NCBI RefSeq assembly: GCF_021654575.1
Contig: NZ_AP024488.1
Span: 496,001-560,000, forward strand
Direction: 5' to 3'
Length of the DNA stretch: 64,000 nucleotides
DNA from: Desulfoluna limicola
GTDB lineage: Bacteria; Desulfobacterota; Desulfobacteria; Desulfobacterales; Desulfolunaceae
The notes beneath the pieces were generated by a model. That model ran no database searches. It saw nothing but the letters and a program-made list of their open reading frames with translations, and was not told the DNA's origin. The translations under genes were made by a program, and so were the position numbers. Shown here one piece after another: positions 52,792 through 61,139 of the stretch. How positions within the stretch are numbered: the first letter of the stretch is position 1; each line of letters begins with the position of its first letter.

Positions 52792-54054
52792 ATGTTTAGG
52801 CTGCTTTACTGCCCCGTGCCCATGCGGTTTCCCAAACCTTGGCACAGGCCTGTCCGGAGATACCTGCCCTGTTTTTTATCATTTTGTTTGATGTGTGGTG
52901 TTTTGTTCATCGGGGCTGCTCACGGTGCAGAGGAGCAGGGATCACCTGTTGCGTTTAAATTCGTGTACGAAGCGGAAAACCCCTTGGCCGCAGAGACTCT
53001 GGGCCGAAACCTCGCGCCTGTGGCTGCCGATCTTGATGGGGATGGGTTGGCCGAACTATATGTGGGGACCCACGGCAAGCGAATGGTTCTGATGAAGCAT
53101 TCCGGTCAATCCGGTAAGAATCCTCTGGACGCCGTGACCATGTCGTATGAAAGCGACACGCCCTGTGTGGCATTGGCAGACGTGGATGGAGACGGTGATG
53201 ACGATGCCGTCTGGTTTGATTTCAGGCCTGTGGACACCAATATCTCTGCCGTGTTTCTCAATAGGATGGTCTTTCTGAAAAATGAGGGGACCCGTACTGC
53301 TCCGGATTTTCAAATGGTGCCAGAGGAGGAGAGCCCTTTTGCCGGTATCTCCTCAGAGTGGCAGGGCACCCCTGCTTTCGGCGATTTAGACAACGATGGC
53401 GACGTAGACCTGCTATTCGGCGACAGGGACGGCAGCTTCAGATACTGCCGGAACCTGCTTGTGGAAGAGGGGACGGTGGTATTTGCCGAGATGATGGGAC
53501 GCTTAAACCCCTTTTTCGGTATGGATGTGGGGGAGCATTCCAGTCCTGTGGTTCTCGACCTTGACGGTGACGGCGATCTCGATGTGGTTTCGGGCGAAAT
53601 GCACGGTGGCCTTCGGTGGATCGAGAACTTATCGGCCCTCGGTGGGTCTCCGGTGTTTACACTCAAAGACCCCGTTGACACCCCCTTTGCAACCTTCGTT
53701 TCAGGGATCGCAACCATGCCAGCAGCGATAGATATCGACGGAGATGCCGACATGGATCTTGTGGTGGGCAACAGTCAGGGCCAGCTGGTTCTTCTTTCCA
53801 ACCAGCAATCGCAGCCTGTGGCAGACTCATCTGTAGCCAGCGGTACAGTTTCTTCTGTATCAACGCATCCAACGTCTGAAACCAAGGGTGATCTCAACGG
53901 AGACAACGTTGTGAACATCGCAGATGCTTTCCTTGCTCTGAAAACCCTGACCGAGGCGTTCACCGGCGCGTTGAGCCCCGGCATTGCTGAAGGGAGCACG
54001 TTTCCGAGGGGGACTCCCCTCGGAAACGTGTGGGGCAAGGTGGTTGGTAATTAG
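52792..54054 (+). CDS. Secreted VCBS/FG-GAP repeat protein with dockerin-like motif
   Basis: ATG 52792 follows GAGGGG; the frame is open earlier but would overlap the terminator. The 420-residue protein has a signal peptide (hydrophobic CFLSFCLMCGVLFIGAAHG, cleaved near AHGA), then Ca2+-binding FG-GAP/VCBS repeats (DLDGDGLAE, DVDGDGDDD, DLDNDGDVD, DLDGDGDLD, DIDGDADMD) suggesting a beta-propeller. Near the C-terminus GDLNGDNVVNIADAFLAL is half of a type I dockerin. It is probably an extracellular adhesin or matrix protein, controlled by the c-di-GMP riboswitch. No cohesin partner is in the window. Confidence 0.88.
   Translation: MFRLLYCPVPMRFPKPWHRPVRRYLPCFLSFCLMCGVLFIGAAHGAEEQGSPVAFKFVYEAENPLAAETLGRNLAPVAADLDGDGLAELYVGTHGKRMVLMKHSGQSGKNPLDAVTMSYESDTPCVALADVDGDGDDDAVWFDFRPVDTNISAVFLNRMVFLKNEGTRTAPDFQMVPEEESPFAGISSEWQGTPAFGDLDNDGDVDLLFGDRDGSFRYCRNLLVEEGTVVFAEMMGRLNPFFGMDVGEHSSPVVLDLDGDGDLDVVSGEMHGGLRWIENLSALGGSPVFTLKDPVDTPFATFVSGIATMPAAIDIDGDADMDLVVGNSQGQLVLLSNQQSQPVADSSVASGTVSSVSTHPTSETKGDLNGDNVVNIADAFLALKTLTEAFTGALSPGIAEGSTFPRGTPLGNVWGKVVGN
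53997..54030. repeat. Perfect 15-bp inverted repeat in 3' coding end
   Basis: CACGTTTCCGAGGGG (53997-54011) pairs perfectly with CCCCTCGGAAACGTG (54016-54030) around GACT, inside the last 60 bases of the dockerin-like gene. It encodes a segment without domain homology. It may be an inserted palindrome or an RNA stability or termination element. Confidence 0.8.
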
Positions 54055-54570
54055 TCTCCGGGGAGAGAAGGGGCCTTTAACAAAAGGCTGTGGCACCCTC
54101 TGCTCCCTCTTATGGATCCCGTTCAGCCTTGGTCACTATGTTTGACTCTCCCCCCCCATTTGTCAACGTGGCTGGACGGGTCGAACGCGGATGCAAAGCC
54201 CTTTGCTTTTTTGAGCAAAGGGTTTTTGCGTTATATGACCCAGAAAAGGGTGGATCGACTGCCCTGGTATCTCAGGCGTGTGTTTGAGGATCCGGGACCG
54301 TGTTTTTTTTATGATTGTGCGGGGAGGCTTTAGCTTGCCAAATGGGGTGGCATGGCTATATTTTGAGTATATACCCATAACCAGGGTCGGGTGCTATGGG
54401 TTGCAGGTTAACGTGCGCTGTTTTGATATGGTGTCCATATTCATATGCCTCCTTGGCCTGCTAAAAAATACATTCCGATATCATTTCAATGTGATGATGA
54501 GTGAGGGGGGCTTCTGTATTGCCCTGAAGGTCCCCTCAAGATCAGATCAACGAAGAAGGATCCAGTTTCC
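54055..54570. other. Gap between dockerin-like gene and sigma-54 activator
   Basis: About 515 bases without a supported gene. A terminator lies at 54199-54228. Around 54360 and 54440 the DNA becomes A+T-rich and may hold the activator's promoter. Confidence 0.5.
54199..54228 (+). terminator. Rho-independent terminator after dockerin-like gene
   Basis: CCCTTTGC (54199-54206) pairs with GCAAAGGG (54215-54222) around a T-rich loop, followed by TTTTTGCG. It lies about 145 bases past the stop. Confidence 0.7.
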
Positions 54571-55905
54571 ATGCCATCATTCAGCCCCACAGTTTCCATG
54601 ACATCCGCCATCCTGGAGAGTATCTCCGACGGTGTTTTTACCGTGGATGAGGCGTGGCGAATCACCAGTTTTAATCGGGCAGCGGAGGTGATCACCGGCG
54701 TGAATCGAGAGGAGGCTCTGGGACGTCCCTGTAGTGACGTGCTTCGGGCAAGCCTGTGTCAGTCAAGGTGCCCTTTGCGCAGGACCCTCCGGCAGGGGAA
54801 TCCCCTTTTTGATATTCCGGCGTGGTTTGTGGATTCGGAAGGGGAGCGGGTACCGGTGCGGTTGGCGACGGCGATTCTTCGGGATGCAGAAGGCAAGGTC
54901 CTGGGAGCAGCCGAAACCTTTCGGGACCTCAGGGAACCGGCAGGGACGAACAGGATTCGCGAGTCCATAAACTGCTTTGGTCATCTTATCAGTCGAAACC
55001 AAAAGATGCAGGCAATTTTCGCTATGCTCCCGAAGGTTGCTGCCAGCCATAGCACGGTTTTGATCACGGGAGAGTCTGGAACAGGCAAGGGCGTTCTGGC
55101 TCGTGCCATCCATGGTGCTGGCCCCCGGTGTTCGGCGCCTTTTGTGGGGATAAATTGTGCGGCGTTCCCCGATACCCTCATAGAAAATGAACTTTTCGGC
55201 CATGAGAAGGGTGCCTTTACCGGTGCAGATCGCAGGCGGGATGGGAGGATCAGTCAGGCCGGGAATGGGACCCTTTTTTTCGATGAGATGGGGGATGTCT
55301 CCTTGGCAGTTCAGGTTCGGCTGTTGCGCTTGCTTCAGGAGCGAACCTACGAACCCCTTGGCTCCGGATTCACCCAAAAAACCGAGGCGCGGTTTCTTGC
55401 TGCCACCCACCAGGACCTCGCGGCTCTGGTTCGTGGGGGCCGATTCCGTGAAGACTTGTTTTGGCGCCTTGATGTGATTCGAATTCATCTGCCTCCGTTA
55501 AGGGAGAGGAAAGAGGATATCCCGGAACTGGCCTTACGGTTCGCGCAGCGATTCGGTCATGTGGCTGGTCATGCCGATGTTCGGATCCACCCTGCTGCCA
55601 TGGCGCAACTGGTGGCCCATGACTGGCCGGGAAATGTTCGGGAGTTGGAAAACCGAATCGAACGGGCTGTGGTACTCGCCGACAGCAATGAGATTCTGCC
55701 CGAATACTTTATCCCGGCCTCCGGGCTCAACGATGAAAAGGGGCAGGGCCTCGCCTCGGGGCGGGATGCTGCAGAGCGTCGGATGATCCTGGAGGCTCTT
55801 ACCTCCACCGGTGGCAACCGCACAGCGGCCGCCAAGATCCTGGGGATTCATCGCAGCACTCTGATCCGCAAAATTGCGAGGTTTGGTGATGGGGCCATCA
55901 AGTAG
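54571..55905 (+). CDS. Sigma-54-dependent activator with PAS domain
   Basis: The 444-residue protein has an N-terminal PAS domain (about 10-115) with several Cys residues (CSDVLRASLCQSRCP), an AAA+ domain with Walker A GESGTGKG, the sigma-54 contact loop GAFTGA, Walker B GTLFFDEMGD and an Arg-finger region, and a Fis-type helix-turn-helix (NRTAAAKILGIHRSTLIRKI). It would activate sigma-54 RNA polymerase. AAGGAT precedes the ATG. A matching -24/-12 promoter lies before the next operon, the likely target. The Cys cluster may sense metal or redox state. Confidence 0.93.
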   Translation: MPSFSPTVSMTSAILESISDGVFTVDEAWRITSFNRAAEVITGVNREEALGRPCSDVLRASLCQSRCPLRRTLRQGNPLFDIPAWFVDSEGERVPVRLATAILRDAEGKVLGAAETFRDLREPAGTNRIRESINCFGHLISRNQKMQAIFAMLPKVAASHSTVLITGESGTGKGVLARAIHGAGPRCSAPFVGINCAAFPDTLIENELFGHEKGAFTGADRRRDGRISQAGNGTLFFDEMGDVSLAVQVRLLRLLQERTYEPLGSGFTQKTEARFLAATHQDLAALVRGGRFREDLFWRLDVIRIHLPPLRERKEDIPELALRFAQRFGHVAGHADVRIHPAAMAQLVAHDWPGNVRELENRIERAVVLADSNEILPEYFIPASGLNDEKGQGLASGRDAAERRMILEALTSTGGNRTAAAKILGIHRSTLIRKIARFGDGAIK

Positions 55906-56128
55906 GTGCCTCCGGAGGCATCCATTTATTATATGTTTTATTATTGCGCAGCCCCTTGCCTTGGCCCCGTGCATATTTAGACACAGCCATAGCCAAGGCT
56001 TTTTACTTTTTTGCCTATGTCGCAGGGTTGCTACAGATGCGGCGCCGGGTGTTGCGGGTTTGCGACGGTTGAGAGACTTGTTTTTGCCGGTAATGCCTTG
56101 ATATCAAAGCCTTGCGTCTCTGTCCTGC
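55906..56128. other. Possible activator-binding region upstream of sigma-54 promoter
   Basis: It begins with a short GTGCCTCCGGAGGCA palindrome (55910-55922). Inverted words TGTCGCA (about 56017) and TTGCGAC (about 56060) lie 70-115 bases before the promoter, where enhancer sites for sigma-54 activators usually occur. No gene is seen. Confidence 0.4.
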
Positions 56129-56146
56129 GTTGGCATCGTTTATGCT
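56129..56146 (+). promoter_or_regulatory. Sigma-54 (-24/-12) promoter
   Basis: The sequence TTGGCATCGTTTATGC has GG (56132-56133) and GC (56144-56145) separated by exactly ten bases, as required for sigma-54, and TTGGCA matches the -24 consensus. Predicted initiation near 56157 precedes the ribosome-binding site of the NifX-like gene. The gene just upstream encodes a sigma-54 activator. Confidence 0.8.
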
Positions 56147-56176
56147 TTATGTAAAAGGCATGAAAGGAGGCCTGTG

Positions 56177-56581
56177 ATGAAGATCGCTCTTTGTGTGTGG
56201 CAGAAGCGGATAGCACCGGTGTTCGACGTGGGAACCGCCTTACTCATTCTTGAATTGGACGGGGAGCGGGTGGTGCATCGGGTGTGGGAAGTGGTTCCGG
56301 AAGATCCGGCGGGTAAGATCCATCGACTGGGGACAGCCGGTGTTTCAGAGCTGATCTGCGGTGCCGTTTCAAGGCCGGTCCGGATGATGCTGGAAGCAGG
56401 AGGGATTCGTGTTTACGATTTTCTTGCAGGCGATGCCGAAACCCTTCTTGAGGTGCGACTTAAAACCGGAACGGTTCCAGAAACATTTCGAATGCCCGGT
56501 TGTGGTGGAAGGCGCCGGAGAGAAGGGGGCCGCGGAAGTGGACAACAACGATGCAAAGGAGGACACCATGCCAAGAGGTAA
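56177..56581 (+). CDS. NifX/NifB-type dinitrogenase cofactor-like protein
   Basis: The 134-residue protein has the Fe-Mo cofactor-binding-like fold (MKIALCVWQKRIAPVFD, with LLEAGGIRVYDF near the middle), followed by a Gly/Arg/Cys-rich end. Members without nif genes, such as MTH1175, have unknown roles, possibly in metal-cluster handling. AGGAGG lies before ATG 56177. Its end overlaps the DUF5320-like gene by 14 bases, implying coupling. It lies under the sigma-54 promoter. Confidence 0.85.
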   Translation: MKIALCVWQKRIAPVFDVGTALLILELDGERVVHRVWEVVPEDPAGKIHRLGTAGVSELICGAVSRPVRMMLEAGGIRVYDFLAGDAETLLEVRLKTGTVPETFRMPGCGGRRRREGGRGSGQQRCKGGHHAKR

Positions 56582-56828
56582 TGGAACTGGACCCATGGGG
56601 CAGGGGCCCCAATCAGGAAGAGGCATCGGGCCTTGCCGGGGTAACAATCAGGATGAAAATGATGCGGGTTTTGGAGGCGGTATGAGGCGCGCCGGTAGTC
56701 AGGGGGGAAGAAGAGGAGGACGTGACGGTGGAAGAGGCCGAGGCGGGGGACATTGCCGAAGGGGAGCAAGGGGTTCGGGGGCTGTTGAGCCGGCGTTTAA
56801 GGGGATAGACGCGGAACCTCAGGAGTAA
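56568..56828 (+). CDS. DUF5320-like Gly/Arg-rich small protein
   Basis: The 86-residue protein starts MPRGNGTGPMGQGPQSGRG, the characteristic opening of DUF5320-type proteins that commonly accompany NifX-like genes in anaerobes. It has few Cys (GPCRG, HCRRG) and a long RGG-like stretch. AAAGGAGG precedes the ATG. The function is unknown; metal binding or scaffolding is possible. It overlaps the preceding gene. Confidence 0.8.
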   Translation: MPRGNGTGPMGQGPQSGRGIGPCRGNNQDENDAGFGGGMRRAGSQGGRRGGRDGGRGRGGGHCRRGARGSGAVEPAFKGIDAEPQE

Positions 56829-56903
56829 CGAACCCGGGTTTCCTTGTGCCTGAAGGGGATGGGATGACGCCTTGGTCCATAAGGCTCATGATTGGCTTGG
56901 ACA

Positions 56904-56936
56904 GAAAACAGGCAAGCTCCGATAGGGAGCTTGCCT
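56904..56936 (-). terminator. Terminator of PEP-CTERM gene
   Basis: Read on the minus strand, AGGCAAGCTCC pairs perfectly with GGAGCTTGCCT around a five-base loop and GTTTTC follows. It lies about 100 bases past the PEP-CTERM gene stop and converges on the NifX-like operon. Confidence 0.8.
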
Positions 56937-57036
56937 TCGATACGTTCGGCAGGTTGCGGCCGCGACAGGCGCTGTCGTGGTGAGGTTCAGAGATGGAGCG
57001 TTTGGTTCGATGCTTTTTCTCCTGCCGGGGGCTGGC

Positions 57037-57888
57037 TTAGTTTTTATTGCGCTGTCGCTTTTTTCTGACCCCCGCGGTGGTGAGAAGCCCCGCGCCAAGA
57101 AGAAGGAGGCTTGCAGGTTCAGGAACCGGTGCCGGTGCGGGTTCCCATGTAACCGTTGCATAGATATCTGCAAAAAGTATATTGCCGCACGTTCCACCGC
57201 TTCCATGACCTTCATCTAACAGATCCGCACTGAGCAGAGGGTCGTCTAGCAGGCCAGCCTCAGAATGGGTATCCCCGTGTTTTTTTACTTTTTCAAAACC
57301 GGTGGTTCTCAGTTCAACGCTGAAATGACCCGCTTCACCTAAATCGACTGAGGTGGGAGTCCAGCTGATCCACCAGTGTTGGTTTGAAGAGGAACACCCC
57401 GATCCACCGGACCCCGAGTGTGAGCTGCCAGACCCCGAGTGTTCAGAGTCATCGTGTTCAGAGTCATCGTGTTTAGAGTCATCGTGGGACAACTCTGTAT
57501 CCTCATGGGAAGACCCTCCCCCACTGTGTGACGAGGACCCCCCGCCCTTTGAGTAGTAGGTGATACCGGAAACGGTCGTTAACCCTCCCATGTTAAAATC
57601 TAAGTAAGCGCTTACATTTTGAACGCTTTGTTTCTTTTTTTTGGTGTTCTTCATTGTTGAGTTGATCGTGGCATATTTGAATTCATAGGATTCGCCTTGG
57701 TTCAATTCAAATGTTTCGGTCTGGAGGCTCTCGGCAATGACAGTGGACAGGATCAACCCATTGCCTAAGTTAGATACGGACATGTTGGATCCGTTTCCCA
57801 TTTGAAAGGTGAACGGTGTGGCGTAAACAACGTCACAGATCAGTAAAAACATGAGTGAAACAGATAGACGATAAACGCATTTTTTCAT
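57037..57888 (-). CDS. PEP-CTERM sorting-signal secreted protein
   Basis: The 283-residue protein has a signal peptide (VYRLSVSLMFLLICDVVYA) and ends in the PEP-CTERM tripartite signal: VPEPASLLLLGAG, a hydrophobic helix and RKKRQRNKN. Exosortase would cleave it at the outer-surface pathway. Between them is a Ser/Gly/His/Asp-rich segment (SHDDSKHDDSEHDDS) encoded by tandem repeats. ATG 57888 is favoured by the signal peptide, with GAGGAG about ten bases upstream; ATG 57915 is in frame. No exosortase is in the window. Confidence 0.85.
   Translation of the reverse strand: MKKCVYRLSVSLMFLLICDVVYATPFTFQMGNGSNMSVSNLGNGLILSTVIAESLQTETFELNQGESYEFKYATINSTMKNTKKKKQSVQNVSAYLDFNMGGLTTVSGITYYSKGGGSSSHSGGGSSHEDTELSHDDSKHDDSEHDDSEHSGSGSSHSGSGGSGCSSSNQHWWISWTPTSVDLGEAGHFSVELRTTGFEKVKKHGDTHSEAGLLDDPLLSADLLDEGHGSGGTCGNILFADIYATVTWEPAPAPVPEPASLLLLGAGLLTTAGVRKKRQRNKN
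57441..57485. repeat. Three 15-bp tandem repeats in PEP-CTERM gene
   Basis: GTTCAGAGTCATCGT occurs twice exactly (57441, 57456) and once as GTTTAGAGTCATCGT (57471). On the coding strand it encodes repeated HDDSE-type units. The in-frame period would allow length variation by slippage. Confidence 0.85.
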
Positions 57889-58466
57889 AGACCATGTCTC
57901 CTCTTGATGTGCCATTGCCGTTCAGGCAGTCTCCCCATGAGATCCGTGGCTTTGGCATGTGCCTTGTATGGTTAAAAACAGGGGGCAGGTGAATGCTTTG
58001 TTTGGCGTCTGTTTCGACAGGTTGCTTTTTTAAAAAAGGGGGCTGTGGCTGATTAGTTCGCGTATTTTATATAAATTGGGCGTTGTTGGTCCTGTGGCTC
58101 TGAGTCGGTCTCCACGTTTGGACAGGTATATTGGGGTGATGAGCGGGAGGAGAGATAAAGAGAAGAGAGCTAACAGCAGGTGGTGTATGCTCGGGCCTGT
58201 TCATTATGGAGGGTCAGGCAAGGAACGTGATGACTTGCTTGGGCAAAGAATGCGCCGGGTTTTACACTGATATTCTCATGCGATGGGGTTTGGGAACACC
58301 GTGTTCCGCTCAGTGGTGCTCACAACTCTGTGATGGGAGTTGTTGCATTGGAGCGGGGTGGCAGTTTGCCTATACTAACGTAAAGTAAGGGTATTTGTCA
58401 CGAAAATGATTGTGGTCTCTTTTTCCTGGGGGGCGGTGTTTTTAAGCGTGTCTCCACAGGGGACAG
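57889..58466. other. Upstream region of PEP-CTERM gene
   Basis: About 580 bases without a supported gene. On the minus strand the leader includes CCAAAGCCACGG and CTGCC...CGGC segments that faintly recall a c-di-GMP aptamer but miss conserved parts. A CCCCCTTTTTTAAAAAAGC run lies near 58030. Confidence 0.4.
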
Positions 58467-60797
58467 TCAGAGTTTTTGGTTGTAGGGAAATTTAACCACG
58501 ATCCTTGTACCAGACCCCTTCTGCGATCGGATGGTCAACTCCCCCTCAAGAAGGTTGACCCGCTCTTCCATGCTTTTGAGTCCCATCCTCTTCTCCTTCA
58601 AGGCTGTTACCATTCTCACATCGGGGTCAAACCCACAGCCGTTGTCTTCGATTCGCAGGATCAGGTCGGGGTGGGAGGCGATGAGGCGGACGCTGATCAG
58701 GGTGGCACCGGCATGGTTGTTTGCGTTGTTGAGTGCCTCCTGAAGAATCCGGAAGAGGTTGATTTTCGTGTCGGTGTCCAGGTTAAGGCGCTCAGTGCCT
58801 GCGGTGTAGAGATCGATTTCGATGTCGTATTTTTTTGAAAAATCTATGCAATACTGATCCATGGTTTTGACAAGCCCGATCTGGGTCAGGCCCGGTGGCC
58901 TTAAATCGTAGACAAGGTCCCGTATGGAGGCAATGGTCTTTTTCAACACCCCAGAAAAGGTGCTGTTGCGTTGCCTTACCTTAAGGGGAATTTCCTCGAA
59001 GTCATCAAACAGTGAGTCGTTGCTTATGATAAGAGATGCCAGATCCTGGGCAACGTTGTCATGGAGGTCCCTTGCGATACGCCGGCGTTCGTTTTCCTGC
59101 GCTTTGATCAGCTGCTGGGTCAGGCCGTGGATCTGCTCCTGGGCCTGTTTCAATCCGGTGATGTCACGTGAGTAGAGCGCCAGTCGATCCACCTTTTTAT
59201 CTGCGTTAAAAACCGGGTAGATGGTGTTCTGGTAATGGCGGCCGTCCAGGTTGGTCTCAAACAGGTACGGCTCAGCCGTCTCCACAACCTCTTTGATGTG
59301 GCTCAATGCATGGTCTACGGTTTGCTGACGTAGAAAATTGGCCAGTTGCTTGCCCTTCAGCGCTTCTGTTGTCTGTCCGAGTGCGGTTGCAAAGGGCTGG
59401 TTGACTGAGATGATCGTTCCGTCTGCTTGAACCAGGAGGGAGAGGTCTCTGGTTGCATTTAAAAGGGCCCTTGATACCTCTTCGCTCTCCCTTAAGGCAA
59501 CCTGGGCCATCTCCCTGTCGCGAAACAGCTCGTCTATGTCAGCTTTGATAAGCGCAATGGCGTCATAGACGTTCTTGAAGGGGTGATCATCACTTTTCTC
59601 CTCAACCAGCTCGCTTGCCCCTTCAACTTCCCAGTTGATGTTGCCAAGAAAGCAGTTGAGTTCATCTGCGTAGCGTTTGACGGTGTCTTTTCGACGTTTT
59701 TTCCCCATAAAACAACGGGACCTGCGGAGGGGTGTGTGCTCTTTGCTGTCTTGAACGATTGCCATCGCCTCTTCAAAATCACTTGCGAAGACGATGGAAC
59801 AGGGCTTGCTGTACATGGCGATACTTAAAGCGGCTCGCAGCAGCCTGTTTGCACCATACACAACCACCTCCCGCAGGTCGGGGTGCTCATCAAGCCATTC
59901 TGAAAACAGGCGGGAGTATTTTTTCCGTGCCTTCAAAGAGGACTCCTGGAGGTCCTTGACACCGTTTACGAGGTAGTAGGGCTGGCCGGAGAGCCCGCAG
60001 CTTCTGATGATGTCATCCTGCAGAGCATATATGGGCCTCACAAGGTCAACGCTCAGGTACCCCTTAGAGACTTTGTGGATGATGTTTCCATTGATGAGCT
60101 CGAACTGGATTGAGCAGTTCTCAAAATCCTGTCTCCACTCTTTCCGGGTGACGCGTGTCAGCCTAACTGGGAGCGCTCTCCTTGTGCGAGGGAAAGAGAC
60201 TATCTTGTGGATGAGGCGTCCAAGGCCCCAGTGGTCCGGGGGGGCTGTTGCAGAAGAGTCCTGGGGTGCATCAATGTGAGGCACATGATCGTCAGGGGAG
60301 CACGTTACTTGATTGGCCATAAAGGCAGCTTGTCTTACAGCGGTGGAATAATCTTTTTCCACCCTCAAGCTGAATTTTATGATGTTGAATCGCTTGCTGA
60401 GGTTGCCGGCCAGCATCATGAAAGGTGAGGAAGAGCATAAAATGAATGAGTTGAGTTGGCTGAGATTGCTCAAGTAATCGATATAATATTTTTTTGCACT
60501 TTTGGTAATGCCGGTAATGCCAGAGAAGTCACCGATGTAGAAAAGCTCTTTTTTGGGACTGAAACATTCGGCAATGATTTTTTTAGTGAACTCCGTAGAG
60601 TTGGCGACAACATCAAGGGTGGAGTGCCCTTTAATTTTCACGAATAAAATACGATCGCCGATGATGGTAAGAGATAAAGAATAATCCATGCCGAAGATGA
60701 CGTCGGTCCATTCCGGGCGGGTATAGGTGGCCAATCCTGTATGGGGGCAGACGGACATGGTCACCCAGTTGTCCGTGTCTTTAACACTTTTTGTCAT
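58467..60797 (-). CDS. HisKA_3 sensor kinase with duplicated N-terminal domain
   Basis: The 776-residue soluble kinase has two related N-terminal domains (about 30-145 and 220-360), a PAS domain (about 450-560), a HisKA_3 helix with His579 in RRRIARDLHDN, and a HATPase domain (EDNGCGFD, KEKRMGLKSM). The N-terminal domains share a beta-alpha pattern resembling STAS/SpoIIAA folds and align with each other by eye. ATG 60797 has AGAGGT at close spacing. HisKA_3 kinases pair with NarL-type regulators; none is adjacent, the only one in the window being at 29.6 kb. The signal is unknown. Confidence 0.9.
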   Translation of the reverse strand: MTKSVKDTDNWVTMSVCPHTGLATYTRPEWTDVIFGMDYSLSLTIIGDRILFVKIKGHSTLDVVANSTEFTKKIIAECFSPKKELFYIGDFSGITGITKSAKKYYIDYLSNLSQLNSFILCSSSPFMMLAGNLSKRFNIIKFSLRVEKDYSTAVRQAAFMANQVTCSPDDHVPHIDAPQDSSATAPPDHWGLGRLIHKIVSFPRTRRALPVRLTRVTRKEWRQDFENCSIQFELINGNIIHKVSKGYLSVDLVRPIYALQDDIIRSCGLSGQPYYLVNGVKDLQESSLKARKKYSRLFSEWLDEHPDLREVVVYGANRLLRAALSIAMYSKPCSIVFASDFEEAMAIVQDSKEHTPLRRSRCFMGKKRRKDTVKRYADELNCFLGNINWEVEGASELVEEKSDDHPFKNVYDAIALIKADIDELFRDREMAQVALRESEEVSRALLNATRDLSLLVQADGTIISVNQPFATALGQTTEALKGKQLANFLRQQTVDHALSHIKEVVETAEPYLFETNLDGRHYQNTIYPVFNADKKVDRLALYSRDITGLKQAQEQIHGLTQQLIKAQENERRRIARDLHDNVAQDLASLIISNDSLFDDFEEIPLKVRQRNSTFSGVLKKTIASIRDLVYDLRPPGLTQIGLVKTMDQYCIDFSKKYDIEIDLYTAGTERLNLDTDTKINLFRILQEALNNANNHAGATLISVRLIASHPDLILRIEDNGCGFDPDVRMVTALKEKRMGLKSMEERVNLLEGELTIRSQKGSGTRIVVKFPYNQKL

Positions 60798-61139
60798 AAT
60801 ACCTCTAACCATCTTTATTACAGTGAGACCTGATACCTTGCAATACAGGGGGTGACAAAGCGATTGTTTTTTTGAGGGACGTCCATGGGGCTTTTTGCTG
60901 CAGGCCAGAAAAATTATCCATATAATAGTAAGTGTTAAGTATGCGGGTCAAGAGTTTCTTGATGCAATCGTTTGGGCGGACACTTTATCTTGCGTGATCA
61001 TGCCCGTGCATCCATGACTTGGCCCCCTTAAAAAACGGTTGGAATAGTGTCCGACAGGGAGGGGGGGGGCGTGGACCAACTCTTCTGCAGGGGCCAGTCG
61101 CCGCCTGCAGAAGAGTTTTTTTACGCGTTTTTTTACTGG
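60798..61139. other. Gap between kinase and enolase-hydrolase genes
   Basis: It holds the kinase promoter region and a perfect 13-bp hairpin, ACTCTTCTGCAGG (61079-61091) with CCTGCAGAAGAGT (61104-61116). The T-tract follows on the plus strand, although both flanking genes run on the minus strand, so it would end antisense rather than sense transcripts. Confidence 0.55.

Noticed and set aside
57441..57485. CRISPR-like array
   Set aside because: The 15-bp units are contiguous without spacers and lie in frame within a coding gene; no cas genes are present in the window.
57889..57965. Possible second c-di-GMP riboswitch in the PEP-CTERM leader (minus strand)
   Set aside because: CCAAAGCCACGG and part of P3 are suggestive, but the GGGACG spacing, the CAAACC strand and the final GGGTTGCC element do not fit. 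It needs a covariance-model search.
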